From NCBI RefSeq assembly GCF_023073355.1, contig NZ_JADPJI010000002.1:1054001-1118000 (forward strand): a DNA stretch of 64,000 nt. The letters run 5' to 3'. This document shows, in pieces, positions 37,505 through 45,143 of the stretch. The stretch comes from Bradyrhizobium sp. 199. GTDB lineage: Bacteria > Pseudomonadota > Alphaproteobacteria > Rhizobiales > Xanthobacteraceae. The number at the start of each line of letters is the position of its first letter. Position 1 is the stretch's first letter. The notes beneath the pieces were generated by a model. The model did not search any database and was not told where the DNA came from. It worked only from the letters and a program-made list of their open reading frames with translations. Position numbers and translations under genes: made by a program.

Positions 37505-38719
37505 TCACTTCTTCAGGAGCGGACATTTGGACTCGGAGACCGGGCGGAAGGCGTCTTCGCCCTTTACGGTCTTGACGATGTCCAGATAATCCCACGGCTC
37601 CTTCGACTGCTCGGGTGTTTTCACTTTGGCCAAATACATGTCGCGGATGACGCGGCCGTCCTCGCGCAGCTTGCCGCCATGGACGAATGTATCCTCGATC
37701 GGCAGCTCGCGCATCTTGGCCATCACCTTGGCGGAATCGTCAGTGCCGGCGGCCTTGATGGCCTTGAGATAATGCAGCACCGAACCGTAGACGCCGGTCT
37801 GGATCATGGTCGGCATCACCTTGGTGCGCTCATAGAACTTCTTGGACCAGGCGCGGGTGGCCGGGTCCATGGCCCAGTATGAGGCCGTGGTCATGTAGGT
37901 GCCCTGCGCGGCCTTCAGCCCGATCGCATGAACGTCGGTGTCGAACATCAGGAGACCAACCAGCTTCTGGCCGCCCTGGACAAGGCCGAACTCGCCGGAC
38001 TGCTTGATCGCGTTGTCGGTGTCCTGGCCGGCATTGGCGAAGGCGACGACGTCGGATTTCGAGCTTTGCGCCTGCAGCGCGAAGGAGGAAAAGTCCGCTG
38101 TGTTGGTCGGGTGCTTGACGCCGCCAAGCACCTTGCCGCCCAGCTCGTTGACGAAGCGCGTGGCGTCCTTCTCGAGCTGTTGGCCGAAGGCATAGTCGGC
38201 GGTGATGAAGTACCAGGACTTGCCGCCCTCCTTGATCACGGCGGAGGCGGTCACCTTCGACAGCGCGTAGGTGTCGTAGGTGAAGTGCACGGTGTTTGGG
38301 CTGCACAGCTCGTCGGTCAGCGAGCTCGCACCGGGGCCGGAGAGCAGCGCGATCTTGTTGCGCTCGCGCACCATGTTGTGGACGGCGATCGCGATGCCGG
38401 AATTGGGGATGTCGACGACGGCGTCGACCTTGCCGTTGTCGAACCAGCCGCGGACGATCTGCACGCCGACATCGGTCTTCATCTGGTGATCGGCGCTGAT
38501 GATCTCGATCGGCTTGCCGAGCACGGTCGGTCCGAACTCCTCCACCGCCATCTTCGCGGCCTCGACCGAGCCCGGCCCGCTGTTGTCGCGGCCCCAGCTC
38601 GAGAGATCCGTCAGCACGCCGATCCGCACGGCGTCGTCGGACACTTGTGCGGTGGCGGCTGTGGTCGTCGCTGCCGAAGTCATGGCCGCGAGCATAGCGC
38701 AGGCCAGAAGCCCTCTCAT
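37505..38719 (-). CDS. ABC transporter substrate-binding protein, branched-chain amino acid type
   Basis: A 404-residue periplasmic receptor with a Sec signal peptide (MRGLLACAMLAAMTSAATTTAATAQ) and GAGGGA before the ATG. The family core shows VRIGVLTDLSSWGRDNSGPGSVEAA, SADHQMKTDVGVQIVRGWFD and WYFITADYAFGQQLEKD. Its cognate permease and ATPase genes are not nearby. It heads an operon with the FAD reductase and IclR genes and has a good sigma-70 promoter at 38775-38802. The ligand is unknown; aromatic or steroid-like acids are possible given the next gene. Confidence 0.92.
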   Translation of the reverse strand: MRGLLACAMLAAMTSAATTTAATAQVSDDAVRIGVLTDLSSWGRDNSGPGSVEAAKMAVEEFGPTVLGKPIEIISADHQMKTDVGVQIVRGWFDNGKVDAVVDIPNSGIAIAVHNMVRERNKIALLSGPGASSLTDELCSPNTVHFTYDTYALSKVTASAVIKEGGKSWYFITADYAFGQQLEKDATRFVNELGGKVLGGVKHPTNTADFSSFALQAQSSKSDVVAFANAGQDTDNAIKQSGEFGLVQGGQKLVGLLMFDTDVHAIGLKAAQGTYMTTASYWAMDPATRAWSKKFYERTKVMPTMIQTGVYGSVLHYLKAIKAAGTDDSAKVMAKMRELPIEDTFVHGGKLREDGRVIRDMYLAKVKTPEQSKEPWDYLDIVKTVKGEDAFRPVSESKCPLLKK

Positions 38720-38774
38720 CGTTGTTCCCTCTCTTTTATTGGCCGCTTGGCGCGGCTGGCACTTTCGGCATCGA

Positions 38775-38802
38775 ATTAGATAAATGTGAATTAGTTTGTC
38801 AA
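38775..38802 (-). promoter_or_regulatory. sigma-70-type promoter of the binding-protein operon
   Basis: On the minus strand TTGACA (38802-38797) is followed after 16 bases by TCTAAT (38780-38775), 6/6 and 5/6 matches to the consensus, in an AT-rich stretch. Transcription would start near 38768, about 50 bases before the ATG at 38719. Confidence 0.7.
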
Positions 38803-38942
38803 TGGCGAATTGAAGCGCGGGCGGGGGCGGTTTGGCTGGAGACGCGCGGTGCGCGCACCTGCTTCCACGCCGTCATTGCTTCGTCGCAAGGACTCCTCGC
38901 ACCGGCGGTGGAGGCGGCCTCAAAAAAATTTTGCGCCGGCCC

Positions 38943-38970
38943 CTTGAAAGCCGTTCCTCATCTTCTAAGT
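38943..38970 (+). promoter_or_regulatory. candidate RpoH (sigma-32) promoter of the hsp20 operon
   Basis: CTTGAAA (38943-38949) carries the CTTG core, and 17 bases after that core lies TCTAAGT (38964-38970), which approximates the alphaproteobacterial CYTATNT box with two mismatches. It is placed directly upstream of the ROSE element. The -35 match is good and the -10 weak. Confidence 0.5.
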
Positions 38971-38981
38971 CGTTTTTCGCC

Positions 38982-39089
38982 GCGAGAGCGGTGTGCCGGA
39001 TGCTAAAACCGGGTCCGGCACGGGCGCCGGGCTGGGTTTCCCCGCCTTGCGCTCCTTCGTATCCATCTTGCTCTTTGGAGGACTTGGTT
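38982..39089 (+). promoter_or_regulatory. ROSE RNA thermometer in the hsp20 5' leader
   Basis: The leader ends with CATCTTGCTCTTTGGAGGA, in which TTGCT (39068-39072) faces the ribosome site GGAGGA (39077-39082), the conserved hallmark of ROSE elements. GC-rich stem-forming stretches (CCGGGTCCGG, GGGCGCCGGGC) fill the upstream 90 bases. ROSE elements hide the ribosome site of Bradyrhizobium small heat-shock genes until the temperature rises. The match to the known 3' end is very close, including the gene start TATGAGGA. Confidence 0.88.
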
Positions 39090-39551
39090 ATGAGGACCAG
39101 TTTTGACTTCGCGCCCCTGTGGCGTTCCACTATCGGCTTCGACCACCTGGCCGACCTCGTCGACACCACGCTGCGCCAGGCGACCGAGGATAATTATCCC
39201 CCCTACAATATCGAGCGTTCCGGCGAAGACCATTACCGGATCAGCCTCGCCGTGGCGGGGTTCGGCGCCAACGACATCACGGTGACGGCCGAACAGAACG
39301 CGCTCACCATCGAGGGCAGGAAGCCCGAGACCGCTACGCGCGAATACCTGTACCAAGGCATCGCCGCGCGTCCGTTCCGGCGCGTGTTCAACCTTGCCGA
39401 CTATGTCCAGGTGAAGCAGGCCTCGTTCCAGGACGGGCTCCTGATCATCGACCTCGTCCGCGAGGTTCCGGAAGCCATGAAGCCGCGCCGGATTCCCATC
39501 GCGGGCGTCGCTCCTGCGGCATCGCAGATCGAGCAGAAGAAAGCAGCCTGA
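39090..39551 (+). CDS. small heat-shock protein Hsp20 (IbpA-like), ROSE-controlled
   Basis: A 153-residue class A rhizobial sHsp. ATG 39090 is eight bases after GGAGG, inside the ROSE element. The alpha-crystallin domain (residues about 38-128) runs from YPPYNIERSGEDHYRISLAVAGF through ALTIEGRKP to ASFQDGLLIIDLVREVPE, and a C-terminal RRIPI box provides the I-x-I/V-type anchor. It keeps unfolding proteins soluble. A longer upstream open frame is not used. Confidence 0.93.
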   Translation: MRTSFDFAPLWRSTIGFDHLADLVDTTLRQATEDNYPPYNIERSGEDHYRISLAVAGFGANDITVTAEQNALTIEGRKPETATREYLYQGIAARPFRRVFNLADYVQVKQASFQDGLLIIDLVREVPEAMKPRRIPIAGVAPAASQIEQKKAA

Positions 39552-39627
39552 GCGCTCGATCGAGCTAGTGGCGGAACGCGGCGCACCGATGTGCGTCCGC
39601 GCTCCGCGATGCATGGAGGAGAGAACT

Positions 39628-40119
39628 ATGGGCTTTCGTGATCTAATTCCCTGGTCAGGGAAACAGGAACTCGCGCCTGCGCGCGAAAACTTCGATCCCT
39701 TCCTGACGCTTCATCGCGAGATGAACCGTCTGTTCGACGACGTCTTCCGAGGCTTCGGCGGGACCGGCCTGTCGCCGCTGATGGAGGGCCGTTTCGGCTG
39801 GCCGAAGGTCGAACTCAGCGAGACCGACAAGACGTTGACCGTCTCGGCCGAGCTTCCCGGCCTGACGGAAAAGGACGTTCAGGTCGAAATCGCCAACGGC
39901 GTCCTGACCCTCCGCGGTGAGAAGAAAGCCGAGCGCGATGGCGACGGCAGGTACTTCACCGAGCGGTTCTATGGCGCATTCGAGCGGCAGATCCCGCTGG
40001 AGGGCGTCGAGGAAGATAAGGCGGAGGCATCGTTCAGGAATGGCGTCCTGACCGTGTCGCTGCCGAAGTCGGAAAAGGCACGCGAAGGCGTCAAGCGCAT
40101 CGCGATCAACACGCACTGA
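39628..40119 (+). CDS. small heat-shock protein Hsp20, class C-like
   Basis: A 163-residue sHsp starting at ATG 39628, seven bases after GGAGGA. Landmarks are FDPFLTLHREMNRLFDDVFRGFG, the alpha-crystallin domain from PKVELSETDKTLTVSAELPG to the ASFRNGVLTVSLPKSEKA end, and a final KRIAI box. It lies 76 bases downstream of the first sHsp and shares its transcript, but no ROSE-like structure precedes it. The two proteins are of different sHsp classes, which may form separate oligomers. Confidence 0.93.
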   Translation: MGFRDLIPWSGKQELAPARENFDPFLTLHREMNRLFDDVFRGFGGTGLSPLMEGRFGWPKVELSETDKTLTVSAELPGLTEKDVQVEIANGVLTLRGEKKAERDGDGRYFTERFYGAFERQIPLEGVEEDKAEASFRNGVLTVSLPKSEKAREGVKRIAINTH

Positions 40120-40204
40120 CACTATGCGGGACGGCGGCGGTCGGCGCGGCCGTCCATCGTCAACGCACCGGTCCCTTGAAAGGAGCATGAGGGAGGCACG
40201 ACCG

Positions 40205-40540
40205 ATGACCAACGTGAACACCAATGCTGGCACTCTCAACCCGCTGTTTCATCCTGCTGCCCACTACGATTCGCCATCCGATGTCTTGAATGCGGAGGAG
40301 CTCACCGCGCCGGAGAAGCGGATCATCCTGTCGTCCTGGGCATCCGACATGTACGCGGTCGAATCCTGTCCCGCGCTGCGCGAGATACCAGGCGTGAGCC
40401 ACACCATCCGGCTTGACGATGTCTTGGCGGCACTGCGCAAGCTCGACGGCGACAACGACAATGACGACCCGCCACGCGGGGGCGGCGTCCCGATGCGGTT
40501 GCGGCGGCCCTGGGCCGCCGCGGAGAGGCGCGCCATATGA
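40205..40540 (+). CDS. conserved small protein of the heat-shock locus (SWASD-motif)
   Basis: A 111-residue soluble protein. ATG 40205 has GGAGG nine bases upstream; an in-frame ATG at 40187 sits only one base after AAGGAG and is less likely. The centre EKRIILSSWASDMYAVES with PALREIPG and LDDVLAALRKLD is a recognisable conserved pattern of a small uncharacterised protein family in Rhizobiales; the C-terminus is a Gly/Asn/Arg-rich tail. It follows two hsp20 genes and overlaps the next micro-ORF by ATGA. A stress role is inferred from position only. Confidence 0.75.
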   Translation: MTNVNTNAGTLNPLFHPAAHYDSPSDVLNAEELTAPEKRIILSSWASDMYAVESCPALREIPGVSHTIRLDDVLAALRKLDGDNDNDDPPRGGGVPMRLRRPWAAAERRAI

Positions 40541-40647
40541 TCCTCACCCACAGCGTCCTTGCGCTCGTGCTGTTCGGCCAGGCCTCGGCGGCCATCGCCG
40601 TTCCGTTTCTCGCCATGCACGGTCTCCTCGCCGCGCCGCGTGACTGA
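40537..40647 (+). CDS. 36-residue hydrophobic micro-ORF overlapping the SWASD gene
   Basis: The frame starts at an ATG that shares ATGA with the preceding stop codon and encodes a single hydrophobic segment (LTHSVLALVLFGQASAAIAV) with a short basic end. The composition and overlap suggest a translationally coupled membrane micropeptide in the heat-shock operon. It ends 49 bases before the DegP start. It may instead be a chance frame. Confidence 0.4.
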   Translation: MILTHSVLALVLFGQASAAIAVPFLAMHGLLAAPRD

Positions 40648-40696
40648 GATCGCAAAGTTCTTCATCCAGATCCCGGTTCAGCGGCAGGTGACCAAG

Positions 40697-41803
40697 ATGA
40701 ATGTTGTGCGGCTGCTCTTGCCGACGTTGCTGGTGCTGGCACTCACCGCCTTGCAGCCGGCCGCTGCTCAAATTCCAGACCTGAAGACGGGCGGCTCGGT
40801 GCCCACCCTGGCGCCATTGGTGCGCCAGGTGACGCCGGCCGTCGTCAACATCTCCGTGCATGGCCGCGTGCGGGAGGACAATCCGCTCTACCGCGACCCG
40901 CTCTTCCGTGAGTTCTTCGACGTTCCGCGCCAGATCGAGAAGCAGGTCAACGCGACCGGCTCCGGGGTCATCGTCGATGCCCAGCGCGGCTATGTCCTGA
41001 CCAACAACCATGTGGTCGAAGGTACCGCCGCCGTTCAGATCACCACCAAGGACGGCCGGCAGTTCTCGGCCAAAGTCGTCGGTCGCGATCCGCCGACGGA
41101 TGTCGCGGTGCTGCAGATCCAGAACCCGGCCGGGCTCAAGGCGCTTTCCTTCGGCGACAGCGACGCGCTCGAAGTAGGCGACTTCGTGCTTGCGATCGGC
41201 AACCCTTTCGGTCTCGGCCAGACCGTGACGTCCGGCCTCGTCAGCGCGCTCGGCCGGACCGGACTCGGCAAGCAGGGGTACGAGGACTTCATCCAGACCG
41301 ACGCGGCGATCAATCCCGGCAATTCCGGCGGGGCGCTGGTCAGCCTGCGCGGCGAACTGGTCGGCATCAACTCGGCGATCATCTCGCCGGGCGGCGGCAA
41401 TGTCGGGATCGGCTTTGCAATCCCCGTCAACATGGCGCGGAAGGTGATGGAACAGATCGTCGCCAAGGGCCGCGTCGAGCGCGGCCGGATCGGCGTGTCG
41501 CTGAAGGACGTTCATCCTGCGCTCAACAAGGGATTGAACCAGGGGGCCGTCATCGCGGAGATCGCGGCGGATTCGCCGGCCGAACAGGCAGGTCTCCGCA
41601 AGGGCGATATCATCACCCGGGCCGACGACCGCCCGATCCGCACCGCCGCCCAGCTTCGCAACACGATCGGCCTCGCGCGCGTCGGCGAGGAAGTGAAGCT
41701 CACTGTTTTGCGCAATGGCGCGCCGCTCGAGACCGTCGTGAGAGTAGCGCCCGCGCCCGAACCAAGCAGTGCCGCCGCCGGCGGCAATCGTCTCGTCCGC
41801 TAG
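40697..41803 (+). CDS. DegP/HtrA-like periplasmic serine protease
   Basis: A 368-residue trypsin-fold protease with one PDZ domain. ATG 40697 opens a Sec signal peptide (MNVVRLLLPTLLVLALTALQPAAAQ); the open frame upstream is not used. The triad is His105 in NNHVVEG, Asp135 in DPPTDVAVL and Ser210 in NPGNSGGAL. The PDZ domain starts near residue 265 (GRIGVSLKDVHPALNKG) and ends with VGEEVKLTVLRNG. With one PDZ it is closer to DegS/HtrA than to two-PDZ DegP, but without a membrane anchor. It degrades misfolded envelope proteins and fits the heat-shock locus. Confidence 0.92.
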   Translation: MNVVRLLLPTLLVLALTALQPAAAQIPDLKTGGSVPTLAPLVRQVTPAVVNISVHGRVREDNPLYRDPLFREFFDVPRQIEKQVNATGSGVIVDAQRGYVLTNNHVVEGTAAVQITTKDGRQFSAKVVGRDPPTDVAVLQIQNPAGLKALSFGDSDALEVGDFVLAIGNPFGLGQTVTSGLVSALGRTGLGKQGYEDFIQTDAAINPGNSGGALVSLRGELVGINSAIISPGGGNVGIGFAIPVNMARKVMEQIVAKGRVERGRIGVSLKDVHPALNKGLNQGAVIAEIAADSPAEQAGLRKGDIITRADDRPIRTAAQLRNTIGLARVGEEVKLTVLRNGAPLETVVRVAPAPEPSSAAAGGNRLVR

Positions 41804-41916
41804 CAGGGCCGCGGTGCGCGGTGCCGCTTCGATCCATGTTGCCGGTACGCCAAATATCGACTATCAGCCGGATCGGCGCGCATGACGCTGCCCAAGCAAA
41901 ACAAAGGGAGCACCCG

Positions 41917-42708
41917 ATGACCTCACCCACGCGACGTGATCTGCTCGCCACCGCTGCGGCGGCCACCGCCGTTTCGATGGCCGAGGTTGCGCCAGCCGCA
42001 GCGCAGGCCGGACCGAAGCCCATCTTTCCGGTGCCGATGGTGACGATCCCGATCGTCGGCGAGACCCAGGTGTTCCAGGTCCGCCGTATCTACTGCATCG
42101 GGCGCAATTATGCGGCACATGCGATCGAGCGTGGCTCCGATCCGAACCGCGAGCCGCCGTTCTTCTTCCAGAAGCCGACTGACGCGATCCAGAATGTCGC
42201 GATCGGCGAGGTCGCCGATCATCCCTATCCGTCGCTGACCAAGAACTACCATCACGAGGTGGAGCTGGTCGCCGCGCTGAAATCCGGCGGCACCAATATC
42301 CCGGCCGATAAAGCGCTCGACCACGTCTATGGCTACGCGCTCGGCCTCGACATGACCCGGCGCGACCTCCAGAACGGCATGGCCGCGGAGAAGAAGCCAT
42401 GGGAGATCGGCAAGAGTTTTGACCACGCTGCCGTGCTCGGTCCGATTCACCCCGTGAGCAAGACCGGCCATTTCGAGAAGGGCGCGATCTCGCTCGCGAT
42501 CAACGGCACCGTCAAGCAGAACTCGGATCTCAGCAAGATGATCTGGAGCGTGGCCGAGCAGATCGCGAAGCTGTCGGAAGCATTCGAGCTGAAAGCCGGC
42601 GATATCATCTATTCCGGCACGCCGGAGAATGTCGGTCCGGTGGTGAAGGGCGACGTGCTGTTGTGCAAGCTCGAGGGCTTGCCCGACCTGTCGATCAAGA
42701 TCGTGTAG
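41917..42708 (+). CDS. fumarylacetoacetate hydrolase family protein with Tat signal
   Basis: A 263-residue FAH-fold enzyme. ATG 41917 has AAGGGAG upstream. Its first 30 residues form a Tat-like signal (TRRDLLATAAAATA, then APAAAQAG). The family core follows: RIYCIGRNYAAHA, PPFFFQKPTDAI, the metal-binding Glu in HHEVELVAAL and GYALGLDMTRRDLQ with its Asp, then GDIIYSGTPENVGPV. FAH proteins normally hydrolyse or decarboxylate acyl-pyruvates in the cytoplasm, so an exported member is unusual. It stands alone. Confidence 0.9.
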   Translation: MTSPTRRDLLATAAAATAVSMAEVAPAAAQAGPKPIFPVPMVTIPIVGETQVFQVRRIYCIGRNYAAHAIERGSDPNREPPFFFQKPTDAIQNVAIGEVADHPYPSLTKNYHHEVELVAALKSGGTNIPADKALDHVYGYALGLDMTRRDLQNGMAAEKKPWEIGKSFDHAAVLGPIHPVSKTGHFEKGAISLAINGTVKQNSDLSKMIWSVAEQIAKLSEAFELKAGDIIYSGTPENVGPVVKGDVLLCKLEGLPDLSIKIV

Positions 42709-42760
42709 TCGCCTTCGCCTCTCCCGTGGCTGACGATCGCTTTCAGAGCGGTCCCTGGCG

Positions 42761-42898
42761 CCATCCTTCGAGACGCCCGCCTTCGGCGGGCTCCTCATCA
42801 GGATGAGGACTGAATGTGTAGCGGGAGCTTCAACGAGCGCTGCCGCTGAGCCTCAACCTGAGGAGACCGCAGAAAGCGGTCGTCTCGAAGGACGAGGC
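42761..42898. repeat. palindromic intergenic repeat, family C (copy 1)
   Basis: Outer arms ATCCTTCGAGACG and CGTCTCGAAGGA with inner CTCCTCATCAGGATGAGG and CCTCAACCTGAGGAG segments form a branched palindrome. A second copy lies at 53878-53980. It occupies most of the 361-base gap after the FAH gene; the rest of the gap (42899-43069) shows nothing recognisable. Confidence 0.8.
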
Positions 42899-43069
42899 GT
42901 GCGGCGAGCGTTGCCCAAACTTATATGCGGCAATCCTCGCGGCGAGAGGGGAGGCCATCCTCCCCCTCACGGCCGGTTCCGCCGGCCGATTGCCTTCTGG
43001 TGGCCGGCAAGGGAACCTCCTGCGGCCATATTTGAGCAGGAGTGATTTCCCCATGAGGGAGGCGCTCCA

Positions 43070-43453
43070 ATGACCAAAGCTCTGATCACTGCTGTCGCAA
43101 TGCTGGCCTGCGTGCCCGTGAGCGCGGTTGCGCAGGAGCGCGCCGGGGATGCAGCGCTGGGCGCGGTTTCCGGCGCGGTCGTGCTGGGCCCCGTCGGCGC
43201 GGTCGCCGGAGCCTTGATCGGCTACACGGCCGGACCTTCGATCGCTCGTTCCTGGGGCATGAGAGGTTCGCAGTCGACAAGATATCGGCAGTCGCCGCGC
43301 CGCGCGGCCGTGACCCGCGTTTTACCGCGCACGCGCGAGGCAATGAATGCCAACGGCCAGATGAGAGCTACCGGCCATCCGGCCCCGCCGGTTCAAGCCG
43401 CGCCTCCCGTGCCGGCACAACCCGCGGCACCGCCCGTTCAGGGATTCGACTGA
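43070..43453 (+). CDS. small exported protein with glycine-zipper segment and Pro-rich tail
   Basis: A 127-residue protein starting after GAGGGAGG. It has a Sec signal peptide (MTKALITAVAMLACVPVSAVAQ), a Gly/Ala-rich hydrophobic stretch (LGAVSGAVVLGPVGAVAGALIGYTAG) like glycine-zipper proteins of the outer membrane, a basic middle, and a Pro/Ala-rich tail ending PVQGFD. No specific function is recognised; an envelope-associated role is likely. Confidence 0.72.
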   Translation: MTKALITAVAMLACVPVSAVAQERAGDAALGAVSGAVVLGPVGAVAGALIGYTAGPSIARSWGMRGSQSTRYRQSPRRAAVTRVLPRTREAMNANGQMRATGHPAPPVQAAPPVPAQPAAPPVQGFD

Positions 43454-43509
43454 GACGGAGCTTTACTTCTCGCACGTAGTCGGTCGCTGGCGAGGCTTGC
43501 GCCTCGCTC

Positions 43510-43610
43510 TAAAGCGCGATGCGATTAGGATGAATCGCCATCGCGCTTTAGGTTGTTGTTTAAGCATGATCTCTTCGGAAAACCGCTGCGCACTTTTCCG
43601 GATCATGCTT
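43510..43610. repeat. tandem pair of inverted repeats (rhizobial intergenic mosaic type)
   Basis: First hairpin: TAAAGCGCGATG (43510-43521) with CATCGCGCTTTA (43539-43550). Second: AAGCATGATC (43562-43571) with GATCATGCTT (43601-43610), enclosing TCTTCGGAAAACCGCTGCGC. The second type is familiar from many Rhizobiales genomes. Its right arm touches the stop codon of the CoA-ester lyase gene. Confidence 0.8.
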
Positions 43611-44461
43611 TAGGGATGGCCGAGGATTTTCTTGGCGGCGCGAAGATGCGGCTTGTCAATCATCTGGCCGTCGAGCCGCAGCGTGCCGGAATTGGGATTG
43701 CTCGCGAACGCCGCGATCACCTTCTCCGCCCAGGTCCGTTCGGCTTCCGTCGGCTCGAACGCCGCATTGACGACATCGACATGCTTGGGATGGATCAGCG
43801 CCTTGGCGGAAAAGCCGTCGCGGCGCGCGGCGCGCGTCTCCTGCTCAAGGCCAGCGAGGTTGTCGATGTCGGTATAGACCGTATCGATCGGCGCGACCTC
43901 GGCCGCGGCCGCCGCCATCAGGCAGAGATCGCGCGCGAGGCGATAGGGGCTGTGGAACACGCCGCCGGACGCCTTTTCGGTCGCGCCGAGCGAGGCCGAG
44001 AGATCTTCCGCGCCCCACATCAGGCCGGCGAGGCGAGGAGAGCATCCCTTGTAGCTACCGAGGCCGAAGATCGAGCCGGCAGTCTCCGTCGCGACGCAGA
44101 CGATGCGGATCGTGCCGACCGCGATGCCGGCCGCAGCTTCCAGCGCTTCGAGCCAGGTCGCGACTTGGCGTACGTCATCGCCGCCTTGCGATTTCGGCAG
44201 TACGATGCCGTCGGGCTTGCCGGGTATCACCGCGGCGAGATCGGCCAACGTCATGCCGGTATCGAGGGCGTTGACGCGGACATAGAGCTGATGCGGGCCG
44301 CGAGAGCCCTGCAGCATTTGAAGTGTCAGCCCGCGCGCCTCCGGCTTCTTCTCGGTGACGACGGAATCCTCGAGGTCGATGATCAGCGCGTCGGCCTTGC
44401 CTTCGCTCGCCTTCTCGAATTTGCGCGGGGAATCGCCCGGCACGAACAGCATCGAACGCAT
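43610..44461 (-). CDS. CoA-ester lyase, HpcH/CitE family
   Basis: A 283-residue TIM-barrel lyase. The ATG at 44461 overlaps the stop of the MaoC gene (TGATG). Landmarks: MLFVPGDSPRKFEKA, the metal and substrate region ALIIDLEDSV, LYVRVNALDTG, VLPKSQGGDD, and the acidic GLMWGAEDLSASLGA. The family cleaves malyl-CoA, beta-methylmalyl-CoA or citramalyl-CoA. Coupling to a MaoC hydratase suggests hydration of an enoyl-CoA such as itaconyl- or mesaconyl-CoA followed by cleavage; the precise substrate is inferred. The 3' end abuts a repeat element. Confidence 0.88.
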   Translation of the reverse strand: MRSMLFVPGDSPRKFEKASEGKADALIIDLEDSVVTEKKPEARGLTLQMLQGSRGPHQLYVRVNALDTGMTLADLAAVIPGKPDGIVLPKSQGGDDVRQVATWLEALEAAAGIAVGTIRIVCVATETAGSIFGLGSYKGCSPRLAGLMWGAEDLSASLGATEKASGGVFHSPYRLARDLCLMAAAAAEVAPIDTVYTDIDNLAGLEQETRAARRDGFSAKALIHPKHVDVVNAAFEPTEAERTWAEKVIAAFASNPNSGTLRLDGQMIDKPHLRAAKKILGHP

Positions 44462-44913
44462 CAGACCGGCCTCTTGTGCATCATCGCCATGCGGCGGCAT
44501 TTGCCGACAATCTCGTCGTTCTGGTTGAGGGCGTGGTGCTCGAACTCGACGATGCCGGCCTTGGGCCGCGATTTGGATTCCCGCACCGAGAGCACCTTTG
44601 TCGTGGCCCGCAAGGTGTCGCCATGGAAGACCGGCTTTGGAAAGATGACGTCAGTCATGCCGAGATTGGCAACGGTTGTCCCCATGGTCGTATCATAGAC
44701 CGTCATGCCGATCATGATGCCGAGGGTGTAAAGGCTGTTGAAAATGCGCTGGCCGAACTCGGTCTTTTCGGCGAAATGGGCATCGATGTGCAGCGGCTGC
44801 GGATTGAGCGTCAGCAGGCTGAACATGGTATTGTCCATCTCCGTAACGGTCCGGGTCAGCGGATGCCTGAACTCCTGGCCGACCGAAAAGTCTTCGAAAT
44901 AAAGCCCGGCCAT
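44461..44913 (-). CDS. MaoC-family (R)-specific enoyl-CoA hydratase-like protein
   Basis: A 150-residue single hot-dog protein starting with GGAGG upstream. DNTMFSLLTLNPQPLHIDAHFA holds the Asp/His hydratase site (N-P-x-P-L-H-x-D), followed by FGQRIFNSLYTLGIMIG and PKPVFHGDTLRA. It is translationally coupled to the CoA-ester lyase gene. Together they probably hydrate and split a branched C5 dicarboxyl-CoA. Confidence 0.9.
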   Translation of the reverse strand: MAGLYFEDFSVGQEFRHPLTRTVTEMDNTMFSLLTLNPQPLHIDAHFAEKTEFGQRIFNSLYTLGIMIGMTVYDTTMGTTVANLGMTDVIFPKPVFHGDTLRATTKVLSVRESKSRPKAGIVEFEHHALNQNDEIVGKCRRMAMMHKRPV

Positions 44914-45143
44914 CGCGGTTTCCTCCCTGCGAAATAACGGCGCGCTCTAAGCGTCGCGCCGCATGACCCTATGCATGGTAGACACACTCGATCGACAATT
45001 TCACGTATCTGTACCCGGTTTTTCAAGTTAAAGAACGCAAGCGAGGGAACGTCCGGCGCAGCAATCGGCCACGGCCTTCGCGTCGGGAATGCGAGGGGGA
45101 GGGAGGTTGCGCGGTCGCGGCTCCCGACGAGGAGATCACGAAT

